NCBI RefSeq assembly: GCF_003065485.1
Contig: NZ_CP026951.1
Location: 2,542,001 to 2,606,000, forward strand
Reading direction: 5' to 3'
Length of the DNA stretch: 64,000 nt
Source of the DNA: Salinibacterium hongtaonis
GTDB lineage: Bacteria; Actinomycetota; Actinomycetes; Actinomycetales; Microbacteriaceae
Shown here: positions 25,282-32,174 of the stretch, one piece after another
Layout of the letters: each line of letters opens with the position of its first letter
How positions within the stretch are numbered: the stretch's first letter is position 1
Translations under genes and position numbers: made by a program
The notes under the pieces: model-generated
Database searches by the model: none
Told to the model about the DNA's origin: nothing
What the model saw: the letters and a program-made list of their open reading frames with translations, nothing else

Positions 25282-26793
25282 TCAGCCGTTGGATCCGGCG
25301 AACCGCGTGCGGAGGTCCGCCTTGCGGATCTTTCCACTCGCTGTGCGCGGCAGTTCTTCAACAACGACGACGTTGGCAGGAAGCTTGTAGCGGGCCAGCC
25401 TGCCATCGAGATGGGATCGCACCGACTCCCGGTCGAGGGTCGTGTCATCCCGAACCGTCACCACGGCCCAGGGAACCTCGCCCCACCGCTCGTGCGGCAC
25501 CCCGATGACGGCGGCGCCGGTTACCCCGTCGATGTCATTGATGAGGTTTTCGATCTCAGCCGGGTAGATGTTCTCGCCACCCGAGATGATCATGTCCTTC
25601 AGTCGATCGGAGATATGAAGGAACCCGTCATCGTCGAAGCGGCCGAGGTCCCCGGACCGGAACCAATCCCCCTCGGCAAATGCGGCCGCAGTCTCGGCGG
25701 GCAGACCGTGGTATCCGGCGAAGACATTGGGCCCGCGAATCTCGATCTCGCCCACAGTGCCCGGCGGCACCTGATGGCCATCCTCGTCAACTATGCGCAC
25801 ATCGGTGAAGAAGTGCGGCACCCCGACGCTGCCCTGTTTATCCCGGGTACGCTCCGCCGCCAACGATGACACCCCGGGCGATGTCTCAGTCATTCCATAG
25901 CCCTGCGAGAACGACAGGCCTCGCTCCTCGTAGGCGTTAAGTATTCGCGCCGGAACCGCCGAGCCTCCGCACGTCAGCTTTCGCATTGTAGAGACATCTG
26001 TCGTCGCCCAATCGGGGTGATCGCAGAGCATCTGGTAGGTGGTGGGGACGCCAGCAAGCATCGAGACGCCATACCGCTGGATGAGGGCAAGGGCATGCCC
26101 CGGTTCGAACCGCTTCTCGAGAATCAGTGTCCCCCCCTTCATGATTATCGGCAGTGCCCCCATTCCCAGAGAAGCAACGTGGAACAGAGGCGAGATCATC
26201 AGGGCCACGTCCGTGGAGACGATGTCGTAGTCCACGATGGCGTTCAGCGAAGCCCACGTGAGATTGCCGTGCGTGAGAATTGCACCCTTCGGCTTGCCCG
26301 TCGTCCCGGAGGTGTAAAGGATTACGGCAGGGTCATCAAGAGTGACGGACGTGTCGGGCCGTCCAGCACCGCGGGCAGAGACGGGGACGTCCAGGCCCTC
26401 AGGATTCGTCGTGATCACATGCGGGACCGCATCGATGACGCCAGACAGTCTTTCGGTGAACTCGGCGTCGTGGATGAGAACTCGGGCACCGGAGTTGGTC
26501 AGAATGTACTCAATCTCTGGAGCGGCGAGACGCGTATTGACGGGCACGAACACCCCGCCCAGCTGCACCGCGCCCAGGAGCGTGGCCATAAATGCCGGAG
26601 AATTTTCGCCCAGATACGCAACCCTGGCACCCTTGCCGATACCGCAGCTGGCGAGCGTTGAGGCCACATCGTCGACCAGGTCTGCTAGCTGGGCATACGT
26701 GATCGTCTTGCCCTCGTCCCACACGAGTGCAGTCTTGTGTGGCGACTTCAACCGTCGCTTGCCCATCCAGGACCCGAGCCCGTGGTTATGCAT
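25282..26793 (-). CDS. AMP-forming acyl-CoA synthetase (class I adenylate-forming enzyme)
   Basis: A 503-residue ligase that activates a carboxylic acid with ATP and CoA. Motifs in order: the P-loop YTSGTTGKPKGA (about residue 160), the adenine-binding GYGMTETSPG, the hinge and ATP-ribose motif DWFRSGDLGRFDDDGFLHI, SDRLKDMIISGGENIYP, and the catalytic Lys in TASGKIRKADLR near the end. It resembles fatty-acyl and cyclohexane-carboxylate type ligases; the acid cannot be predicted. GAAAGG precedes the ATG at 26793. It overlaps the end of a broken flavin-reductase fragment by a few bases and is followed by the acyl-CoA dehydrogenase, so ligase and dehydrogenase likely act in sequence on one acid. 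Confidence 0.93.
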   Translation of the reverse strand: MHNHGLGSWMGKRRLKSPHKTALVWDEGKTITYAQLADLVDDVASTLASCGIGKGARVAYLGENSPAFMATLLGAVQLGGVFVPVNTRLAAPEIEYILTNSGARVLIHDAEFTERLSGVIDAVPHVITTNPEGLDVPVSARGAGRPDTSVTLDDPAVILYTSGTTGKPKGAILTHGNLTWASLNAIVDYDIVSTDVALMISPLFHVASLGMGALPIIMKGGTLILEKRFEPGHALALIQRYGVSMLAGVPTTYQMLCDHPDWATTDVSTMRKLTCGGSAVPARILNAYEERGLSFSQGYGMTETSPGVSSLAAERTRDKQGSVGVPHFFTDVRIVDEDGHQVPPGTVGEIEIRGPNVFAGYHGLPAETAAAFAEGDWFRSGDLGRFDDDGFLHISDRLKDMIISGGENIYPAEIENLINDIDGVTGAAVIGVPHERWGEVPWAVVTVRDDTTLDRESVRSHLDGRLARYKLPANVVVVEELPRTASGKIRKADLRTRFAGSNG

Positions 26794-26965
26794 GATGAAC
26801 CTTTCGGAATTGCAAAGCGACCATCCGCGCTTTCACGGCGATCCCGACGGGGGTAACCGTCGCAGTAACAGCAGTTGCGACGGCTACCCCCATCGGGAAG
26901 TGCCCGAGCACCTGTCAGAAGCGTGCCGGGTGACTCCGCGACAAGATCGCGACACCGGTGCTCAT
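26786..26965 (-). pseudogene. Broken 5' fragment of a flavin reductase gene
   Basis: Read from ATG 26965 the frame gives SHPARF-stop-QVLGHFPMGVAVATAV and then VTPVGIAVK, ending at TAA 26786. This matches the start of the intact reductase at 6359 (DPARFRQVLGHYPTGVVVITAM, GTAMGMTV) residue for residue, with a TGA in place of the CGC Arg codon and the rest of the gene missing. It lies between the solute-binding protein gene and the acyl-CoA ligase. It shows that a two-component monooxygenase reductase once stood here. Confidence 0.7.
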
Positions 26966-26974
26966 GGGCGTTCT

Positions 26975-28576
26975 TTACTCCGAACGGGCCCAGACGAAAC
27001 GGAAGTCGGGCTCGGGGAGGCCGATCAGGTTGCCCGGGTAGCCGCCCACTCGGTCGCTGACGAAGACTCCATTCTTTACTGCCACCAGAGGGATCTGCGG
27101 CATCCAGTCGGTCAGCCCCTGCTGCAACTCCTCATAGAGGCCCTTGATTTCGTCGTCAGGCGCCGTACGCATCTCGTCGAGGACGCGGTCGACCGTCGGA
27201 TCGCCCTTGAGCCCGTTGTTGCCGCCCGAGGTGCTGTAGAACGCAGTGCGGGCGTAGTTCACATCGATGATTTCGATGTAACGGTGCTGTGCCTGGAAGT
27301 TTCCGGATCGTGCCTCAGAGACCATGGTGGGCTGGTCACTCACGTTGATCGACATCTCGATGCCAGCGTCGGCGAGCATCTGCTGGAGGACTGCCGCCTG
27401 CTGCTGGAACTCGGGCGGGCTGGTCGTAGTCAGGGTGAATTCCGCGGGGTTTCCGGTGTCGGCCGTGTATTCCTCAACTAGTTCCTTCGCCTTGTCGACA
27501 TCGTAGGTCGGCCAGTCGGTGTCAACGAAGAACGGGCTCGTGCTGAGCATCAAACCGGACATGATGTCGTGCTTACCCTCGAACACCGCCGCGTTGAGAC
27601 CCTGCTGGTCGATGCCATAAGCCAAGGCACGCCGCATACGCTCATCATCGAACGGCGGGGCCGAAAGGTTGAGAACGAGGTTGTAGTACGCAGAGTCCGG
27701 CTGCGTGAGCATTGTGAGTCCGCCGTCTGCCGCTGTCTGGAGGTCGACCGCAGACTGTGCACGGGCGATGTCGATGTCACCGGCTAGTCCCGCGGAGATG
27801 CGCGACTGAGTGTCCGTCGCCGTAACGAACACGAGCTCGTCGAGGTGCGGCTGATCCTCACCCGCGTAGTCGGGGTTTTTCACCAGCACGACGTCGCCAC
27901 CAGGCTGGAAGGACTCGAGCTTGAACGGCCCTGCTCCCACGGGGTTCGTTGCGATGGCATCACCGAACTGCTCGACTGCGGCGGGCGAGGGAACCATAGC
28001 GGGGCCACCCGGGTAGGCGCCGACGAGCACGTCGGGGAACCCGGTCCATGCCTCCTTGAGGGTGATGAACAGGGTTTGCGCGTCCTGGACCTCCATCGAG
28101 GCAATCTGACGCATGTCTTGCGCGGAGCGCGAGAGCGAACCCTCAGCCGCGATGCGCTCGAAGTGGGACTTGACCGCCTCAGCGTCGTAGGGGTTGCCAT
28201 CCGTGAAGGTGAACCCGGGCTTGATCTTGAGAGTCCAGGTGACTCCACCGTCTTCGCTGTCGATCGATTCAGCCATATCGGGGCGGATGTTGCGCTCTTC
28301 GTCGTCGTAGGAAAAGAGCACCCCGTAAATCTCTCGCATGATCATGTTGCCACTCACGGCGGAGCCGGCGGGGTCGAGCGACTCGACAACGGCGCCCAGA
28401 CCGTAGGTGAGGCTGCCACCCTCCTGCGGTTCACCGCGCTCGAGCACTTGGGCCCCCCACGACGTCGTGGTGATGTCGCTGTCCTGGGCGCCACCACCAG
28501 CGGCACCGCCGCTGCATCCGGTGAGCACCAACAACGCTCCGGCGACGACCGCGAGAGCTGGACGGAAAATCTTCAT
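26975..28576 (-). CDS. ABC transporter substrate-binding lipoprotein, family 5 (oligopeptide/nickel type)
   Basis: A 533-residue secreted lipoprotein. The signal peptide ends in the lipobox LVLTGC with Cys21, followed by a Gly-rich tether. The mature part is an SBP_bac_5 protein: GGSLTYGLGAVVESLDPAG, TWTLKIKPGFTFTDGNPYDAEAVKSHFER (region named only) and RRALAYGIDQQGLN are standard landmarks. It captures the substrate for an Opp/Dpp-type importer. The only such importer in the window, at 12954-16859, lacks its own binding protein, so this is the likely partner although it is 10 kb away. AAAGGAG precedes ATG 28576; the open frame extending to 28759 is not the start. Confidence 0.9.
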   Translation of the reverse strand: MKIFRPALAVVAGALLVLTGCSGGAAGGGAQDSDITTTSWGAQVLERGEPQEGGSLTYGLGAVVESLDPAGSAVSGNMIMREIYGVLFSYDDEERNIRPDMAESIDSEDGGVTWTLKIKPGFTFTDGNPYDAEAVKSHFERIAAEGSLSRSAQDMRQIASMEVQDAQTLFITLKEAWTGFPDVLVGAYPGGPAMVPSPAAVEQFGDAIATNPVGAGPFKLESFQPGGDVVLVKNPDYAGEDQPHLDELVFVTATDTQSRISAGLAGDIDIARAQSAVDLQTAADGGLTMLTQPDSAYYNLVLNLSAPPFDDERMRRALAYGIDQQGLNAAVFEGKHDIMSGLMLSTSPFFVDTDWPTYDVDKAKELVEEYTADTGNPAEFTLTTTSPPEFQQQAAVLQQMLADAGIEMSINVSDQPTMVSEARSGNFQAQHRYIEIIDVNYARTAFYSTSGGNNGLKGDPTVDRVLDEMRTAPDDEIKGLYEELQQGLTDWMPQIPLVAVKNGVFVSDRVGGYPGNLIGLPEPDFRFVWARSE

Positions 28577-28915
28577 AGTTTGCTCCTTTGTGCCGCGTAG
28601 GCAAGGGACTAGCTTGACTCTGCTCTGAGCCAAGGCGGGATCGAGAGCTCCCTTAAGGAGACAATGCACCGCGGTCGCAATCATGCGGTGCCATCCGCGG
28701 GCCGGACAAACCAGCCGTCTCATTATGCGGAACGCCTGTTCTGCGTCCGGAATGCACATGGACAGAATGCTTGTACCTCGACAGAGTGGCCGCTACAGTC
28801 AGCACAGCACTTACTACGGCGAGCCCCGGATCCCGGAATGTGCGGCCCGCTTCCGAACACCACGTCGCTGCACAGTTCGGTTTTGACCCGGCGGGGAAAG
28901 GGGAAGGGCATCGTC
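28577..28915. promoter_or_regulatory. Divergent control region between the binding-protein gene and glcG-like gene
   Basis: A 339-bp gene-free stretch between two divergent genes. It contains the duplicated promoter block listed at 28673-28799. No coding sequence was recognised. Confidence 0.65.
28673..28799 (+). promoter_or_regulatory. glcG-like promoter with IclR-type operator; near-copy of the iclR promoter at 9705
   Basis: Starts with the same GGTCGCAATCATG block as 9705 and keeps GACAAAC, CCGT and TGCGGAACG in register with no gap over the first 65 bases. The half-site pair GTCTCAT-TAT-GCGGAAC is at 28717-28733. The -35 TTGTAC and -10 TACAGT (28794-28799) are 17 bp apart, shifted by only one base relative to the other copy. 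Common control by the IclR protein is the simplest reading. Confidence 0.65.
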
Positions 28916-29326
28916 ATGACAATCACTCTGGGGGCTGCGCGGGCCACACTCGATGAGGCGATGCGCCTTGCCGAGGCCGCCGGGCTACGCGGGAGCGTCT
29001 CGATTGCTGACGAGCATGGCAGGCTAGTGTGCTCCGCCCGCATGGACGGTGCCAGTTGGTTCACGCTCGGTGTCGCCAACGCCAAAGCCCAGACGGCCGC
29101 CACGTTCAAGCGCCCCAGCGACTCACTCGGCAGGCTCAAAGACGACTACCCCGAGCTACTGCGCCACATTGACGACCAACTCGCATTCCGCGTAACAACG
29201 CTGCCCGGCGGAGTCCCGCTGGGCGCCGACGGCTCCCTGGGCGGAATCGGCGTCAGCGGCGCCCACCCGGAGCAGGATCTGCGGATCGCCCAGGAGTCAG
29301 CCGCGTTCTTCATCGCCCGCCGCTGA
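28916..29326 (+). CDS. GlcG/HbpS-like small protein
   Basis: A 136-residue protein of the GlcG/HbpS (DUF336) family. It starts TLGAARATLDEAMRLAEAAG with the VSIADEHGRLVCSARMDGA strand typical of the fold, then AKAQTAATFKRPSD and LPGGVPLGADGSLGGIGVSGAHPEQD, the conserved Gly-rich end. Members are found in glycolate and other catabolic operons; a few bind heme, and most have no proven function. ATG 28916 follows AAAGGGGAAGGG. The frame is open up to 28664, but that part is promoter. Its promoter copies that of iclR, so it is probably switched on with the aromatic pathway. Confidence 0.85.
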   Translation: MTITLGAARATLDEAMRLAEAAGLRGSVSIADEHGRLVCSARMDGASWFTLGVANAKAQTAATFKRPSDSLGRLKDDYPELLRHIDDQLAFRVTTLPGGVPLGADGSLGGIGVSGAHPEQDLRIAQESAAFFIARR

Positions 29327-29367
29327 GTCTGGACCAGTCCTCCGGGTTCAGTCGACGAGGGTGAGTT

Positions 29368-29538
29368 TCACATGTCGAGTTCCACGGCGATCGCGAAGCC
29401 CTCACCCTTGAGGCGTCCTTCGTGTTGATGCCCAGTTCCCTTCCAGCCGCATGTAAGGAGCTCAGGTAGCCGGCCGAATATCCGTGGCAAACAGCTGCTC
29501 GGGATTCAAACCCTCTCCCGAACCGCCCATCTCCGCGA
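29368..29538 (-). pseudogene. Decayed organic hydroperoxide resistance (Ohr/OsmC) gene fragment
   Basis: Immediately after the GNAT stop codon, the minus strand reads EMGGSGEGLNPEQLFAT in one frame, GYSAGYLSSLHAAGRELG plus INTKDAS in the next, and KGEGFAIAVELDM-stop in the third. Joined, these follow the middle of Ohr proteins (GTNPEQLFAAGYSACFL, then an ADASV-type turn and FGIEVEL). At least two frameshifts and both ends missing make it non-functional. It lies in the 212-bp gap between the GlcG-like gene and the GNAT gene. Confidence 0.65.
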
Positions 29539-30180
29539 TCACGGCACGCCGCGATACAGCACGGGACGCTCACCCTGTGCCGCGATCCGCGCCTCCAAGG
29601 CCTGCCGCACCTCGGGCCACTCTTCCACGAGGATCGAGTAGATCGCCGTGTCACGCCACGAGCCATCCGCCCGGCGACGTTCGTGCCGCAGAATGCCCTC
29701 GAGGGTGGCGCCGAGGCGGAGAATGGCGGCGCGGGACCGCTCGTTGGCGGCATCCGCCTGAATCTTGACCCGACCGAACCCGCTATCGAACGCGAGCCCG
29801 AGCAGCAGGAGCTTGGCCTCGGGGTTGACCGCTGTGCCCCAGACCCGCGGATCGTAGGCCGTCCAGCCGATGTGGGCCGCTTCGTCTGCCAGTTCAAAGT
29901 CGCCGAGAGTTGAGGTGCCCACCAGCACGCCATCGTGCGCTCCGCCCCGCAGCCGAATTGCGTAAGGGTTGCCCGCCCCGAAGGGGTAATACGCCCGCGC
30001 AAAAGCGCAGAATTCGGTGAGGGTAGCTGGCAAGCCTGCGGGGCCGCCGCCGTATCCGCCCGCGAAGACCTGAGGATGCGCGATCGCCTCAAACAGTTCT
30101 GGCAGGTGATTGTCAGTGAGGGGCTCGAGCGTAACAAACCGCCCGTTAAGCACAGATAGAGGGGGACGGGCCGTGGTCAC
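29539..30180 (-). CDS. GNAT-family N-acetyltransferase (RimJ/RimL-like)
   Basis: A 213-residue acetyltransferase. It begins LNGRFVTLEPLTDNHLPELFEAI, as RimJ/RimL and related enzymes do, has GTSTLGDF before IGWTAYDPRVWGTAVNPEAKLLLL, and the acetyl-CoA binding tail VKIQADAANERSRAAILRLGAT-LEG. It probably acetylates a small molecule or a protein N-terminus; the acceptor is unknown. GTG 30180 is used as start because the family match begins just after it; the open frame continues to 30477 only antisense to the neighbouring gene. It is divergent from the MDMPI-like gene with 30 bp between starts. Confidence 0.85.
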   Translation of the reverse strand: MTTARPPLSVLNGRFVTLEPLTDNHLPELFEAIAHPQVFAGGYGGGPAGLPATLTEFCAFARAYYPFGAGNPYAIRLRGGAHDGVLVGTSTLGDFELADEAAHIGWTAYDPRVWGTAVNPEAKLLLLGLAFDSGFGRVKIQADAANERSRAAILRLGATLEGILRHERRRADGSWRDTAIYSILVEEWPEVRQALEARIAAQGERPVLYRGVP

Positions 30181-30210
30181 GACATGCAGTCTGGCACGAG
30201 AAGTGACACC

Positions 30211-30828
30211 ATGGGACTCGTGAGTAACACTGCACTCTTTAATGCCTCTGCCGATGCCTTTCTCGGCCTGCTCGCCGAGGTCGCGCCCGACCAGTGGGAG
30301 TCCCACGGACTCGGCTCCTGGACGGTGCGGTCTCTTGCCGGCCACACCGCCCGCGCGATTCTCACGGTCGAGACGTACCTGGGCCAGGATGAGCCGGGTT
30401 CGGCCACGATTCCCTCGGCCGAGCACTACTACAACGAGGTCCTCGAGCAGTTCACCGACCACACGTCGATCGAGCAACGCGGTGTCGAAGCCGGCGCGTG
30501 GCTCGGGGCCGACCCTGTCGGCCAGGTTCGCGACGCCATCAACCGCACCAAGGTGCTCATTAGCGAGCAGCCATCAGACCGCCTCGTCTCGATCGGCGGC
30601 ATGGGCATTCTGCTCGACGAGTACCTACGCACCCGCGTCGTCGAACTCGTCGTTCATTCGATCGACCTCGCCCGCGCCATCGGCTCTGACTTCACGCCGC
30701 CCAAGGATGCTCTGGCAATGACCGTGAGCCTGCTGGCTCAGACGGCCGTGCACCGAGGCTCGGGAGTCGAACTGGTGCTCGCCCTCACGGGCCGGGAGCG
30801 CCTACCCGAGGGCTTTACCGTCGTCTAG
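30211..30828 (+). CDS. Maleylpyruvate isomerase-like, mycothiol-dependent DinB-fold protein
   Basis: A 205-residue protein of the TIGR03083/MDMPI_N type. The N-terminal four-helix bundle shows LFNASADAFLGLLAEVAPDQWE and WTVRSLAGHTARAILTVETYL with the first metal His, and later DEYLRTRVVELVVHSIDLARAI with the second His, then a small C-terminal domain ending in GFTVV. Family members use mycothiol and a divalent metal; many are annotated only by this fold. ATG 30211 is used; GTG 30220, which has GGGA upstream, is an alternative. Nothing nearby links it to gentisate or maleylpyruvate, so the substrate is open. Confidence 0.82.
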   Translation: MGLVSNTALFNASADAFLGLLAEVAPDQWESHGLGSWTVRSLAGHTARAILTVETYLGQDEPGSATIPSAEHYYNEVLEQFTDHTSIEQRGVEAGAWLGADPVGQVRDAINRTKVLISEQPSDRLVSIGGMGILLDEYLRTRVVELVVHSIDLARAIGSDFTPPKDALAMTVSLLAQTAVHRGSGVELVLALTGRERLPEGFTVV

Positions 30829-32115
30829 CTAGCCGAGCAGGTCGTGGCGCACGACAATCGCGTCGCGCCCGGGGCCAACACCAATCGCCGAGATGCGGGA
30901 TCCGCTGATCGCCTCAAGGGCGAGCACGTAGTCCTGCGCCGCCTGCGGCAGGTCGGAGAACTCGCGGGCGCCCGTGATGTCCTCGTCCCATCCGGGGAAG
31001 TTCTCGTAGATGGGCACAGCGTGGTGAAAGTCCGTCTGCGAGACGGGCATCTCGTCCACGCGAACACCGTCGACGTCGTACGCGACACAGACGGGGATCT
31101 CCTTGAGGCCCGTGAGCACATCAAGCTTGGTGAGGACGAAGTCGGTCACACCGTTGATGCGGGCCGAGTAGCGGGCGATGGGGGCGTCGTACCAACCACA
31201 GCGACGGGGGCGACCCGTCGTCGTGCCGAACTCGCCTCCGTTGTTGCGCAAGAAGTCGCCGCTCTCGTCGAACAGCTCCGTGGGGAACGGGCCCGAACCG
31301 ACGCGGGTCGTGTAGGCCTTGACGACGCCGATCACGCGCTCGAAGCGGTTCGGTGCCACTCCGGAACCCGTCGCAGCACCGCCCGACGTGGCGTTGGACG
31401 ACGTGACGAACGGGTATGTGCCGTGGTCAACATCCAGCATCGTGGCCTGGCCTGCCTCGAACAGCACGGTCTTGCCGTCGTCGAGGGCGCGCGTGAGCAC
31501 GAGGGCCGTGTCGTCGACCATGGGGCGCAGGCGCTCCACATACTGCAGCAGGTCGTCGACGATCTCGTCGACCGTGATGGCGCGACGGTTGTAGATCTTG
31601 ACGAGCAGGTGGTTCTTGGTGACGAGCGCGCCTTCGACCTTCTGACGCAGGATGTTCTCGTCGAAGAGGTCTTGAATGCGGATGCCGACGCGGTTGATCT
31701 TGTCGGCATACGTCGGGCCGATTCCGCGACCGGTGGTGCCGATCTGACGCTTGCCGAGAAAGCGTTCCGTGACCTTGTCGAGCGTGCGGTGGTAGCGCGT
31801 GATCACGTGAGCGTTGGCGCTCACACGAAGGCGAGACACGTCGACTCCGCGGGCGGCGAGGGCGTCGAGCTCCTCGAACAGCACCTCGATATCGACAACG
31901 ACGCCGTTGGCGATGACGGGCACGACGCCGGGCGACAGGATGCCGGAGGGCAGCAGGTGCAGCGCATACTTTTCGTTGCCGATAACAACGGTGTGGCCGG
32001 CGTTGTTGCCGCCGTTGAACTTGACGACGTAATCGACACGGTCTCCGAGCAGGTCGGTGGCCTTGCCCTTGCCTTCATCGCCCCATTGGGCACCGATCAG
32101 CACGATTGCGGGCAT
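30829..32115 (-). CDS. purA: Adenylosuccinate synthetase
   Basis: A 428-residue enzyme that joins IMP and aspartate using GTP, the first committed step to AMP. The P-loop-like [11 protein letters not shown] with its catalytic Asp is at residues 7-17, followed by [10 protein letters not shown] with the catalytic His. The IMP-binding [26 protein letters not shown], and [11 protein letters not shown] are all present, as is the C-terminal guanine-specific [11 protein letters not shown] 32115 has AAGAAGGA upstream; in-frame codons upstream to 32169 do not fit the family. A TAGACT -10 box at 32169-32174 overlaps the stop of the upstream LuxR-type gene, so purA has its own promoter. Confidence 0.98.
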   Translation of the reverse strand: MPAIVLIGAQWGDEGKGKATDLLGDRVDYVVKFNGGNNAGHTVVIGNEKYALHLLPSGILSPGVVPVIANGVVVDIEVLFEELDALAARGVDVSRLRVSANAHVITRYHRTLDKVTERFLGKRQIGTTGRGIGPTYADKINRVGIRIQDLFDENILRQKVEGALVTKNHLLVKIYNRRAITVDEIVDDLLQYVERLRPMVDDTALVLTRALDDGKTVLFEAGQATMLDVDHGTYPFVTSSNATSGGAATGSGVAPNRFERVIGVVKAYTTRVGSGPFPTELFDESGDFLRNNGGEFGTTTGRPRRCGWYDAPIARYSARINGVTDFVLTKLDVLTGLKEIPVCVAYDVDGVRVDEMPVSQTDFHHAVPIYENFPGWDEDITGAREFSDLPQAAQDYVLALEAISGSRISAIGVGPGRDAIVVRHDLLG

Positions 32116-32168
32116 GCAGCAGACATCCTTCTTAATTAGAGAGAGGAGAAACGGGTGGGAATAGTGCA

Positions 32169-32174
32169 AGTCTA
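32169..32174 (-). promoter_or_regulatory. -10 box (TAGACT) of purA
   Basis: TAGACT about 54 nt before the purA start codon, giving a leader of about 45 nt that includes the purA Shine-Dalgarno. It overlaps the last codons of the luxR-type gene. Confidence 0.5.

Noticed and set aside
26342-27481. Plus-strand open frame of 379 codons across the ligase 5' end and the binding-protein gene
   Set aside because: It runs antisense to two clear genes and crosses their boundary; no domain was recognised.
30184-30477. Longer GNAT protein starting at 30477
   Set aside because: The first 100 codons lie antisense to the MDMPI-like gene and show no acetyltransferase similarity.
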